Assembly: GCA_008360975.2 (NCBI GenBank)
Contig: VLJF02000864.1
Location: 1-64,000 of the forward strand
Length of the DNA: 64,000 bases
DNA from: Lichenostomus cassidix
Lineage: Eukaryota > Chordata > Aves > Passeriformes > Meliphagidae
Direction of reading: 5' to 3'
The stretch's first letter is position 1; each line of letters starts with the position of its first letter. Shown one piece after another: positions 54,966-64,000 of this stretch. The position numbers and the translations under genes are program-made. The notes beneath the pieces are model-generated. The model was not told the DNA's origin. It worked only from the letters and a program-made list of their open reading frames with translations, and did no database searches.

Positions 54966-57060
54966 CCTAAAAAATCGCCGAAATTCCAGGAAAAAAATCA
55001 TAAAATATCCCAGGAAAAATCGCGGATTTACAGGGAAAAAAAATCCCAAAAAATCGCCGGAATTCCAGGAAAAAAATCCTAAAAAATCGCCGAAATTCCA
55101 GGAAAAAAATCCTAAAAAATCCCAGGAAAAATCGCGGATTTACAGGGAAAAAAACCCGGAAAACAATCGCCGAAATTCCAGGAATTAAACCCAAAAAAAT
55201 CGCTGAAATTCCAGGAAAAAAATCCTTTAAAATCCCAGGAAAAATCGCGGATTTACAGGGGAAAAAAATCCCAAAAAATCGCCGAAATTCCAGGGAAAAA
55301 ATACTAAAAAATTCGAGGAAAAATCGCGGATTTACAGGGAAAAAAACCGCAAAAGAATCGACGAAATTCCAGGGAAAAAATCCTAAAAAATCCCAGGAAA
55401 AATCGCCGATATTCCAGGAATTAAAGGAAAAAAAATCCAGGAGAAATTCCCGATATTCCAGGGAAAAAAAACTCCAAAAATCGCCGAAATTCCAGGGAAA
55501 AAAAAGACAAAGAAATCACCGAAATTCCAGGAATTAAACCCCAAAAACCCGAAGAGAAATCGCGGATATTCCAGGAAAAAAACCCAAAAAAATCGCAGGA
55601 AAATTTCCCGATATTCCAGGAATTTAACCCCCCAAAAAGTCACCGAAATTCCAGGAAAAAAACCACAAAAAATCCCAGGAGAAATTCCCGATATTCCAGA
55701 AATAAAACCCAAAAAAAATCCCAGGAAAAATTCCCGATATTCCAGGAATAAAACCCAAAAAATCACCGAAATTCCAGGAATTAAACCCCCAAAAAACCAA
55801 GAAAAATCGCGGATATTCCAGGATTAAAACCCAAAAAAATCCCAGGAGAAATCGCCGAAATTCCAGGAAAAAAAATCCCAAAAAAACCAAAGAGAAATTC
55901 CCGATATTCCAGGAATAAAACCCAAAAAATCCCAGGAAAAATTCGGATATTCTAGGAAAAAAAACCCCAAAAAACCCGACGAGAAATCGCCGAAATTCCA
56001 GGAAAAAACCCAAAAAAATCCCAGGAAAAATTCCCCATATTCCAGAAAAAAAACCCAAAAAAATCCCAGGAAAAATTCCCGATATTCCAGGAATAAAACC
56101 CAAAAAACTCCCAGGAGAAATTCCCGATATTCCAGGAAAAAAAACCCCAAAAATCGCCGAAATTCAAGGAATTAAACCGCAAAAAAACCAAAGAAAAGTC
56201 GCGGATATTCCAGGATTTAAACCCCAAAAAATCCCAGGAGAAATCGCCGATAATTCAGGAATTAAACCCCCAAAAAATCACCGAAATTTCAGGAATTAAA
56301 CCCCAAAAAATCACCGAAATTCCAGGAATTAAACCCCAAGAAATCAAAGAGAAATCGCCGAAATTCCGGGGAAAAAAAACCCCAAAAAATCCCAGAAGAA
56401 ATCGCCGAAATTCCAGGAATAAAACCCAAAAAATCCCAGGAAAAATTCGGATATTCTAGGAAAAAAAACCCAAAAAACCCGACGAGAAATCGCCGAAATT
56501 CCAGGAATAAAACCCCAAGAAATCAAAGAGAAATCGCCGAAATTCCAGGGAAAAAAAACCTAAAAATCCCAGGAAAAATTCGGATATTCCAGGAAAAAAA
56601 ACCCAAAAAACCCGACGAGAAATCGCCGAAATTCCAGGAAAAAACCCAAAAAAAATCCCAGGAGAAATTCCCGATATTCCAGGAAAAAAAACCCCAAAAA
56701 TCGCCGAAATTCCAGGGAAAAAAAACCCAAAGAAATCACCGAAATTCCAGGAATTAAACCCAAAAAAACCAAAGAAAAATCGCGGATATTCCAGGAATTA
56801 AACCCAAAAAATCCCAGGTGAAATCGCCGAAATTCCAGGAATTTAACCTCCAAAAAATCACCGAAATTCCAGGAAAAAAACCCCAAAAAATCACCGAAAT
56901 TCCAGGAAAAAAACCCCAAAAAATCACCGAAATTCCAGGAAAAAAACCCCAAAATAACCCGAAGAGAAATCGCCGAAATTCCAGGAATTAAACCCAAAAA
57001 AACCCCAAAAATCCCGAGGAGAAATCACCATAAAACCCCCAAAAAACCCCAAAATTCCTC
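54965..57060. repeat. Minisatellite CGCCGAAATTCCAGGAAAAA, about 40-50 bp unit
   Basis: About 45 units of TCGCCGAAATTCCAGG, AATTAAACCCCAAAAAATC and CCCAGGAGAAATCGCC over 2.1 kb, with GATATTCCAGG and CGCGGATTTACAGGG variants. Confidence 0.92.
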
Positions 57061-57104
57061 CCTAAAATCACCGAAAAATCACCGCGGAACGGAGAGGGAA
57101 AAAC

Positions 57105-57485
57105 CAACCAAATAAATAAAAATAAATGGAAAATAAATGGAAATAAATACAGAAATAAATGGAAATAAATACAGAAATAAATGGAAATAAATGGAAATAA
57201 TTACAGAAATAAATGGAAATAAATGGAAATAATTACAGAAATAAATCGAAATTAATGGAAATAAAATGGAAATAATTACAGAAATAAATGGAAATGAATC
57301 GAAATAAATACAGAAATAAATGGAAATAAATGGAAATAAATCGAAATAAATGGAAATAAAATGGAAATAATTACAGAAATAAATGGAAATAATTACAGAA
57401 ATAAATGGAAATAAATCGAAATAAATACAGAAATAAATGGAAATAATTAGAGAAATAAATCGAAATAAATGGAAATAAATCCCAA
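57105..57485. repeat. Minisatellite AATAAATGGAAATAAATACA
   Basis: 10-12 bp units of GGAAATAAAT with AATTACAGAAATAAATGG variants. Confidence 0.92.
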
Positions 57486-57665
57486 TCAATCCCAATAACC
57501 AGCCAGAGGTTTTCCTGGGAAAATTCATCTTTTTCCATAAAAAACCTGGAAAATCCCAAACCATCAATTCCAACAGTTTGAACATCAGAATTGAAAAGCA
57601 GAGAGGAGAATTTCCCTTTTTACTGCATCGCTGGCTTTGAACTTTCAGCCTTTCTTTTAGTGAGT
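57485..57665. other. Single-copy island
   Basis: Holds CAACAGTTTGAACATCAG, TTTACTGCATCGCTGGC and TTTGAACTTTCAGCC. No known RNA or exon was recognised; it is not miR-196. Confidence 0.35.
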
Positions 57666-58690
57666 TTTATTTGCTATTTTATTGTGTTTTATTTGCTATT
57701 TTATTGTATTTCCTATTTTATTTTATTTGCTATTTTATTGCTATTTTATTTGCTATTTTATTGTATTTTAGTTCCTATTTTATTGTATTTTCTATTTTAT
57801 TTTATTTGCTATTTTATTTTATTTGCTATTTTATTGCTATTTTATTTGCTATTTTATTTTATTTTATTCCCTATTTTATCATATTTTATTTGCTATTTTA
57901 TTTTATTTTATTTCGTATTTTATTTTCTATCCTATTTTATTTTATTTTATTTGTATTTTATTTTATTTGCTATTTTATTTTATTTCTATTTTATTTTATT
58001 TTCTATTTTATTTTATTTCCTATTTTATTTTATTTGCTATTTTATTTTATTTGCTATTTTATTTTATTTCCTATTTTATTTTATTTGCTATTTTATTTTA
58101 TTTCATTTGCTCTTTTACTTTATTTTGTTTCCTATTTTGTTTTATTTCTTATTTTATTTTATTTTATTTTCTATTTTATTATATTTTCTATTTTATTTTC
58201 TTTCCTATTTTATTTTATTTTCTCTTTTATTTGATTTTATTTTCTATTCTATTTTATTTTATTTCCTATTTTATTTCCCATTTTATTTTCCGATATTTCT
58301 CTCTCCAGGGTTCCTCACAAATATTTTATTTTATTTCCTATTTTATTTTATTTTCTTCTATTCCCTATTTTATCTTATTTTATTTTCTATTTTATTTGGT
58401 ATTTTATTTTATTTTATTTGCTATTTTATTTTATTTCCATTTTATTTTATTTTCCGATTTCTCTCCAGGGTTCCTCACAAATATTTTATTTTATTTTCTA
58501 TTTTATTTTATTTGATATTTTATTTTATTTCCCATTTTATTTTATTTGATTTTCTTTTATTTCCCATTTTATTTTCCGATTTCTCTCTCCAGGGTTCCTC
58601 ACAAATATTTTATTTTATTTTCTATTTTATTTTATTTGATTTTATTTCCCATTTTATTTTCCGATTTCTCTCTCCAGGTTTCCTCACAAA
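57665..58690. repeat. TATTTTATTTTATTTGC array with four acceptor-like cores
   Basis: 12-bp type TTTATTTGCTAT repeats carry CCGATTTCTCTCTCCAGGG followed by TTCCTCACAAATA near 58290, 58455, 58575 and 58662. Each core looks like a plus-strand 3' splice site. Confidence 0.9.
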
Positions 58691-59030
58691 TAAAAACCAA
58701 TTTCAATCCTCTTTGAGTAAAAAAATCGCTTTTTTCGTCTCTTTCCTGCTGTTTTGGGCTTTTGGGGAGAAAATAAAAAATGAGGAAAAAAAAGAGAATT
58801 TTCGGGTTGTTAATTCCTAAAGGAGGAAATTTCTATAAAACGAATAAATCCTTTCAATCCATTAATTAATTATTGCCTCGTTAATAGTGATTCGTTAATT
58901 AATTAAAGCTCAACCTACCGGTAAAGTGATTTTTTCTGCTGAAATCTTCATTTCCGGCAGAGCTGATTGAGGTTTGGGAGGTTTTGCTGCTTTAAATCAA
59001 TTTTTCGTCTTTAATTTGGATTTTTCTTAA
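58690..59030. promoter_or_regulatory. Candidate conserved element rich in TAATTA sites
   Basis: A single-copy island of about 340 bp. At 58856-58910 it carries ATTAATTAATTATTGCC and GTTAATTAATTAAAGC around TTAATAGTGATTCG, that is, two clusters of homeodomain core sites. CTACCGGTAAAG follows. No reading frame of note. It lies in the HOXC9-HOXC10 interval. Confidence 0.4.
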
Positions 59031-60650
59031 TTAATTAATTTATTTTCTTCATTAATTGGCTTTTTTGGCTGCTTTAATTTATTTTTTTCTTCTTTAATTT
59101 GGTTTTTTCTTAATTATTTTGGGTTTTTTCTGCATTAATTTATTTTTTTTTCTTCGTTAATTTGGATTTTTCCTTCATTAATTTGGATTTTTCTTCGTTA
59201 ATTTGGTTTTTCCTTCATTAATTTGGATTTTTCTTCATTAATTTGGATTTTTCCTTCATTAATTTGGTTTTTTTTTTTGCTTTTTTAATTAATTTTTTGC
59301 TTCATTAATTTGGTTTTTTCTTCATTAATTTATTTTTTCCTTCTTTAATTTGGATTTTTTCCTTCATTAATTTGGATTTTTCCTTCATTAATTTGGTTTT
59401 TTTCTTCATTAATTTGTTTTTTTGGCTTCTTTAATTAATTTTTTTCTTCTTTAATTTGGTTTTCTTCCTTCTTTTATTTTGCTTTTTTTGCTTTTTTAAT
59501 TAATTTTTTGCTTCTTTAATTTGGTTTTTTCTTAATTATTTTGGGTTTTTTTTTGCATTAATTTATTTTTTTCTTCATTAATTTGGATTTTTTCTTCTTT
59601 ATTTAATTTTTTCCTTTTTATTTGGTTTTTTTTTCCTTCTTTAATTTGGATTTTTTTCTTCATTAATTTGGGATTTTTCCTTCTTAATTAATTTTTTCTT
59701 CTTTAATTTGGTTTTTTTCCTTCTTTAATTTTGGTTTTTTTTTGCTTTTTAATTATTTTTGCTTCTTTAATTTGGTTTTTTTGCTCCTTTAGTTTTTTCT
59801 TCTTTAATTTGATTTTTTTCTTCATTAATTTGATTTTTCCTTCATTAATTTGGTTTTTTCCTTCATTAATTTATTTTTTCTTCTTTAATTTATTTTTTTC
59901 CTTCTTTAATTTGGTTTTTTTGTTTATATAATTTTTTTGCTTCTTTAATTTGGGTTTTTTCCTCCTTTAATTTATTTTTTTCTTTAATTTGGATTTTTCC
60001 TTCATTAATTTGGTTTTTTTTCCTTCTTTAATTTGTTTTTTTTTCCTTCTTTAATTGGTTTTTTTTCTTCTCTAATTTGGTTTTTTTTCTTCTCTAATTT
60101 CTTTTTTTTCCTTCTTTAGTTTAGTTTTTTGCTTCTTTAATTGTTTTTTTTTCTTCTTTAATTTATTTTTCCTTCTTAAATTTTTTTTTTCATTAATTTA
60201 TTTTTCTTCATTAATTTATTTTTTCATTAATTAATTTTTTTCTTCTGTAATTTAATTTTTTCTTCTTTAATTTGGTTTTTTCTTCATTAATTTGGATTTT
60301 TCTTCTTTTTAATTTTTTTCTTCTTTTTTTTTGTTTCTTTTTAACTAATTTTTGCTTCTTAATTTGGTTTTTTTCTTCAATTTGGGTTTTTTCCTTAATT
60401 TGTTTTTTTCTTTAATTATTTAGGTTTTTTTCTTCTTTAATTTGGGTTTTTTCCTTCTTTAATTTGTTTTTTTTTTCTTAATTAGTTGTTTTTCTTCCTT
60501 AATTAATTTTTTCCTTCTTTAATTTGTTTTTTTTCTTCTTTAATTTGGATTTTTTCTTCTCCAATTTGGTTTTTTTTGCTTCTTTAATTTGTTTTTTTCC
60601 TCTTTATTTTTTCCTTCATTAATTAATTTTTTCCTTCTTCTATAATTGTT
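59030..60650. repeat. TTTAATTTGGTTTTTTCCTTC minisatellite
   Basis: Units of 17-24 bp such as TTCATTAATTTGGATTTTTCC and CTTCTTTAATTTGG run over 1.6 kb. Most units carry TTAATTT or ATTAATTT, so the array holds dozens of homeodomain core-like sites. Confidence 0.92.
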
Positions 60651-60865
60651 TTTTTTCCTCTATTTTTCACCCTTTTTTATCAATTTTTCAATTCCCATAA
60701 AAACCCCAAAAAAGCACAATTTCCACCCAAAAACGACAACAAAACACATCAAAACCACAACATTTTCCCACCAAAAAAACATCCAAAAATCAGATTTTAA
60801 ATCGTTAATTCACTTTATTCCCATTTTTCTCACAATTCCCAACCTCAGCAGCATTTTGGGGAGAA
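60650..60865. other. Mixed A-rich island
   Basis: CACAATTTCCACCCAAAAACG, CATCAAAACCACAACATTTT and TCGTTAATTCACTTTATTCCC. No feature assigned. Confidence 0.3.
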
Positions 60866-61800
60866 AAATCCACATTTTCGTCATTTAAATCAACTCCTGA
60901 AAAACCAAAATTTGGGATAAAAAACCCAAAAAATCACAAAAACCAACAGAAAAAATTCACATTTTCTCCACTTAAATCAACTCCTAAAATTTGGGGAAAA
61001 AACCCCAAAAAATCACCAAAACTGACCGAAAAAATCCACATTTTCTCCACTCAAATCAACTCCTGAAAAACCAAAATTTGGGAGAAAAAATCCCAAAAAA
61101 ATCACCAAAACCAACAGAAAAAATTCACATTTTCGCCACTTAAATCAACTCCTGGAAAACCAAAATTTGGGATAAAAATCCCAAAAAATCACCAAAACCA
61201 ACAGAAAAAATTCACATTTTCTCCACTTAAATCAACTCCTAAAATTTGGGGAAAAAACCCCAAAAAAATCACCAAAACTAAGAAAAAAATTCACATTTTT
61301 TCCACTCAAATCAACTCCTGGAAAACCAAAATTTGGGAGAAAAAACCCCAAAAAATCACCAAAACCAACCGAAAAAATCCACATTTTCTCCACTTAAATC
61401 AACTCCTAAAATTTGGGGAAAAAACCCCAAAAATCACCAAAACCAACAGAAAAAATTCACATTTTTTCCACTTAAATCAACTCCTGGAAAACCAAAATTT
61501 GGGAGAAAAAACCCAAAAAATCACCAAAACTAACAAAAAAATTCACATTTTTTCCACTCAAATCAACTCCTGGAAAACCAAAATTTGGGAGAAAAAATCC
61601 CAAAAAATCACCAAAACCAACAGAAAAAATTCACATTTTCTCCACTTAAATCAACTCCTAAAATTTGGGATAAAAAACCCCAAAAATCACCAAAACTAAC
61701 AGAAAAAATTCACATTTTCTCCACTCAAATCAACTCCTAAAATTTGGGGAAAAAACCCCAAAAAATCACCAAAACCAACCGAAAAAAATCACAATTTTCA
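60865..61800. repeat. Composite array, about 85-bp unit, eleven copies
   Basis: The core ACTTAAATCAACTCCTAAAA or CTCCTGGAAAACCAAAATTT, plus AAATCACCAAAACCAACAG and ATTCACATTTTCTCC, recurs near 60887, 60970, 61050, 61142, 61228, 61308, 61398, 61479, 61560, 61648 and 61727. Confidence 0.92.
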
Positions 61801-61929
61801 CCAAATCTCAACCAAACCAGCAGCGAAAATCCCCAAAATTCCCCAAATATTCCCAATTTTTGGGGTTTTTTTCCTCCTCAGCCACAATTCAGATTTTTCG
61901 GGATTTCGGGATTTTAAATCCAGGAAAAA

Positions 61930-62450
61930 ACAACAGAAATTCCCTTTTTTTCCCCTAAAATTCCATTTTTTTCCCCTAAAATTCCCATTTTTTTCCCCTA
62001 AAATTCCCATTTTTTCCCAAAATCCCCTTTTTTCCCTAAAATTCCCTTTTTTCCACCAAAAATTCCCTTTTTTTCCCCTAAAATTCCCTTTTTTCCCCTA
62101 AAATTCCCAAATTTTTCCCCTAAAATTCCCATTTTTTCCCCTAAAATTCCCATTTTTTTCCCAAAAATTCCCATTTTTCCCTAAAATTCCCATTTTCCCC
62201 TAAAAATTCCCATTTTTTCCCCTAAAATTCCCATTTTTTCCCCTAAAATTCCCATTTTTTCCCCTAAAATTCCCTTTTTTTTCCCCAAAATTCCCATTTT
62301 TTCCCCTAAAATTCCCAAATTTTTCCCCTAAAATTCCCATTTTTTTCCCTAAAATTCCCTTTTTTTTCCCCAAAAAATTCCCATTTTTTCCCTAAAATTC
62401 CCAAATTTTTCCCTAAAATTCCCATTTTTTCCCCAAAATTCAAATTTCAA
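61930..62450. repeat. Minisatellite CCCTAAAATTCCCATTTTTT
   Basis: About 22-bp units of TTTCCCCTAAAATTCCCATT over 520 bp. The preceding 61800-61930 is mixed sequence with GCCACAATTCAGATTTTTCG. Confidence 0.92.
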
Positions 62451-62499
62451 CTCCCTAAAAGCACCAAAAAAAATCCCAAATCTCTTTCCCATTTGAAAA

Positions 62500-62640
62500 A
62501 AAAATGAAATTAAAAAATAAAAATGAATCATTAAAGTGATTTGTTGTTAATTATTGTTAATTTTGATTTCCAAACTGCGTTTTTTGAAAGGAGATTTGGG
62601 GTGGAAAATCCCAAAATTAGCGACGAAAAGAGGAAATTGG
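62500..62640. other. Single-copy island
   Basis: Contains GAATCATTAAAGTGATTTG and TGTTAATTATTGTTAATTTT, homeodomain-like TTAATTAT sites, then CCAAACTGCGTTTTTTG. Possible conserved element. Confidence 0.35.
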
Positions 62641-64000
62641 GGAAGAAAAAATCAGAGGAAAAAGGGAAAAATCAGAGGGAAAGGAAAAAATAGAATTTAA
62701 AAGGAAAAAATAGAATTTAAAAGGAAAAAATAGAATTTAAAAGGAAAAAAATCAAATTATAAAAGGAAAAAATCAAATTATAAAAGGAAAAAAATCAAAT
62801 TATAAAAGGAAAAAATCAAATTATAAAAGGAAAAAATCAAATTATGAAAGGAAAAAAATCAAATTGTAAAAGGAAAAAATCAAATTATAAAAGGAAAAAA
62901 ATCAAATTATAAAAGGAAAAAATCAAATTGTAAAAGGAAAAAATCAAATTAAAATTGGGAAAATTAAACCTAAAAGGGAAAAAAAATCAAATGAAAATGG
63001 GGAAAATTAAACTAAAAGGGAAAAAGTCAAATTAAAGGAAAAAAATCAAATGAAAATGGGGAAAAAATCAAAGGGAAAAATCAAATTAAAAGGAAAAAAG
63101 TCAAATTAAAATGGGGGAAAATCAAAATAAAAGGGAAAAAATCAAATTATAAAAGGGAAAATCAAATTATAAAAGGCAAAAATCAAATTAAAAAGGGGAA
63201 AATCAAATTAAAAAGGGGAAAAAATCAAATTAAAAAGGGGAAAATCAAATTTAAATGGGGAAAATCAAATTAAAAAGGGGAAAAATCAAATTAAAATGGG
63301 GAAAATCAAATTAAAATGGGGAAAATCATTAAAAGGGAAAAAATCAAATTAAAAGGGAAAATCAAATTAAAAGTGGGAAAATCAAATTAAAAAGGGGAAA
63401 ATCAAATTAAAAAGGGGAAAATCAAATTAAAAGTGGGAAAAAATCAAATTAAAAGGGAAAAAATCAAATTAAAAGGAAAAAAATCGAATTAAAATGGGAA
63501 AAATATCAAACAAATGGGAAAAAAAATCAGAGGAAAAGGAGGGAAGTGAAATTATTAAATGGGCAAAAAAATCAAATTAAATGGAGAAAAAATCAATTTA
63601 AATGGGAAAATCAAATTAAATGGGAAAAAATCAAATTAAATGGGAAAAAAACCAAATCAAAGGATGAAGGTGAAAATCGAATTAAAAGAGCAAAAATAAA
63701 ATGAAAAAAAATGGGCGAAAAATCAGATTAAAAGGGAAAAAAAGTCAGAGAAGATGGGAAAATATGGAAGAAAAAAGGGGAAAAATCAAATAAAAAGGGG
63801 GAAAACAAATTGAAGGGGAAATGATCAAATTAAAGGGAAAAAATGGAAAATAAAGGGGAAAAAGATGAAATTAAAGGGGAAAAAATGAAATTAAAGGGGA
63901 AAAAATTCAAAATAAAATGGGGCAAAAATTGAAATAAAGGGGAAAAAAAATCAAAATAAAATGGGCCAAAAATTCAAATTAGAAGGGGGAAAAAATTTGA
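62640..64000. repeat. About 20-bp minisatellite AAAGGAAAAAATCAAATTAT
   Basis: 1.36 kb of AAAAGGAAAAAATCAAATTA (21-bp period on the left), AAAATGGGGAAAATCAAATT and AAAGGGGAAAAAATGAAATT. The window ends inside the array. Confidence 0.92.

Noticed and set aside
57550..57660. Possible microRNA hairpin such as miR-196 in the island
   Set aside because: No match to the mature miR-196 sequence (GTAGTTTCATGTTG) on either strand, and no convincing stem was seen.
1..64000. CRISPR array, prophage or bacterial operon
   Set aside because: Repeats are slippage-type minisatellites without conserved spacers or cas genes. A spliced HOX gene shows vertebrate DNA.

Overview
This 64-kb window is vertebrate nuclear DNA from inside a HOXC cluster. 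It holds one recognisable protein gene, HOXC9, on the minus strand: coding exon 1 at 32589-33177 and coding exon 2 at 18079-18323, joined by a 14.3-kb intron. The spliced product would be 277 residues, with a Hox9 N-terminal activation region, the ANW PBX-contact motif and a complete 60-residue homeodomain. I favour a bird, with the HOXC cluster on a small repeat-rich microchromosome, because GC-rich exons sit in a sea of simple-sequence arrays and bird HOXC clusters are known to be hard to assemble. The species assignment is inference; the HOXC9 identity is well supported.

Nearly everything else is tandem repeat. Dozens of minisatellite arrays lie end to end with short single-copy islands of 50-400 bp between them. 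Some arrays are simple, with 10-24 bp units and lengths of 11, 20, 21 and 22 bp recurring often. Others are composite, made of a 40-100 bp core plus an A/T-rich linker, with 60-300 bp units. Several arrays stay open in many frames and give false ORFs of up to 671 codons. I saw no interspersed transposon, tRNA or other protein gene.

Layout: 1-14.5 kb is arrays downstream of HOXC9. 14.5-18.08 kb is a probable 3' UTR or 3' flank inflated by homopyrimidine arrays. 18.08-18.32 kb is exon 2. 18.32-22.1 kb is the most unusual part: five partial copies of the start of exon 2 plus three acceptor-only remnants, all in the same orientation and upstream of the true exon in the transcript. 22.1-32.59 kb is the rest of the intron. 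32.59-33.18 kb is exon 1. 33.2-34.4 kb is the 5' UTR and promoter, with TATA-like, CCAAT and CACGTG elements. 34.4-64 kb is HOXC9-HOXC10 intergenic DNA with islands that look like conserved non-coding elements, one carrying paired TAATTAGCG sites.

The most interesting system is the array of duplicated HOXC9 mini-exons. Each full copy keeps a branch-point-like CTAAA, a pyrimidine tract, an AG and the codons for [11 protein letters not shown]. Two copies stop a few codons after the homeodomain N-terminal arm. Most base differences from the true exon are synonymous. The copies could be decoy acceptors, or alternative last exons encoding HOXC9 forms that bind PBX but lack the homeodomain helices.
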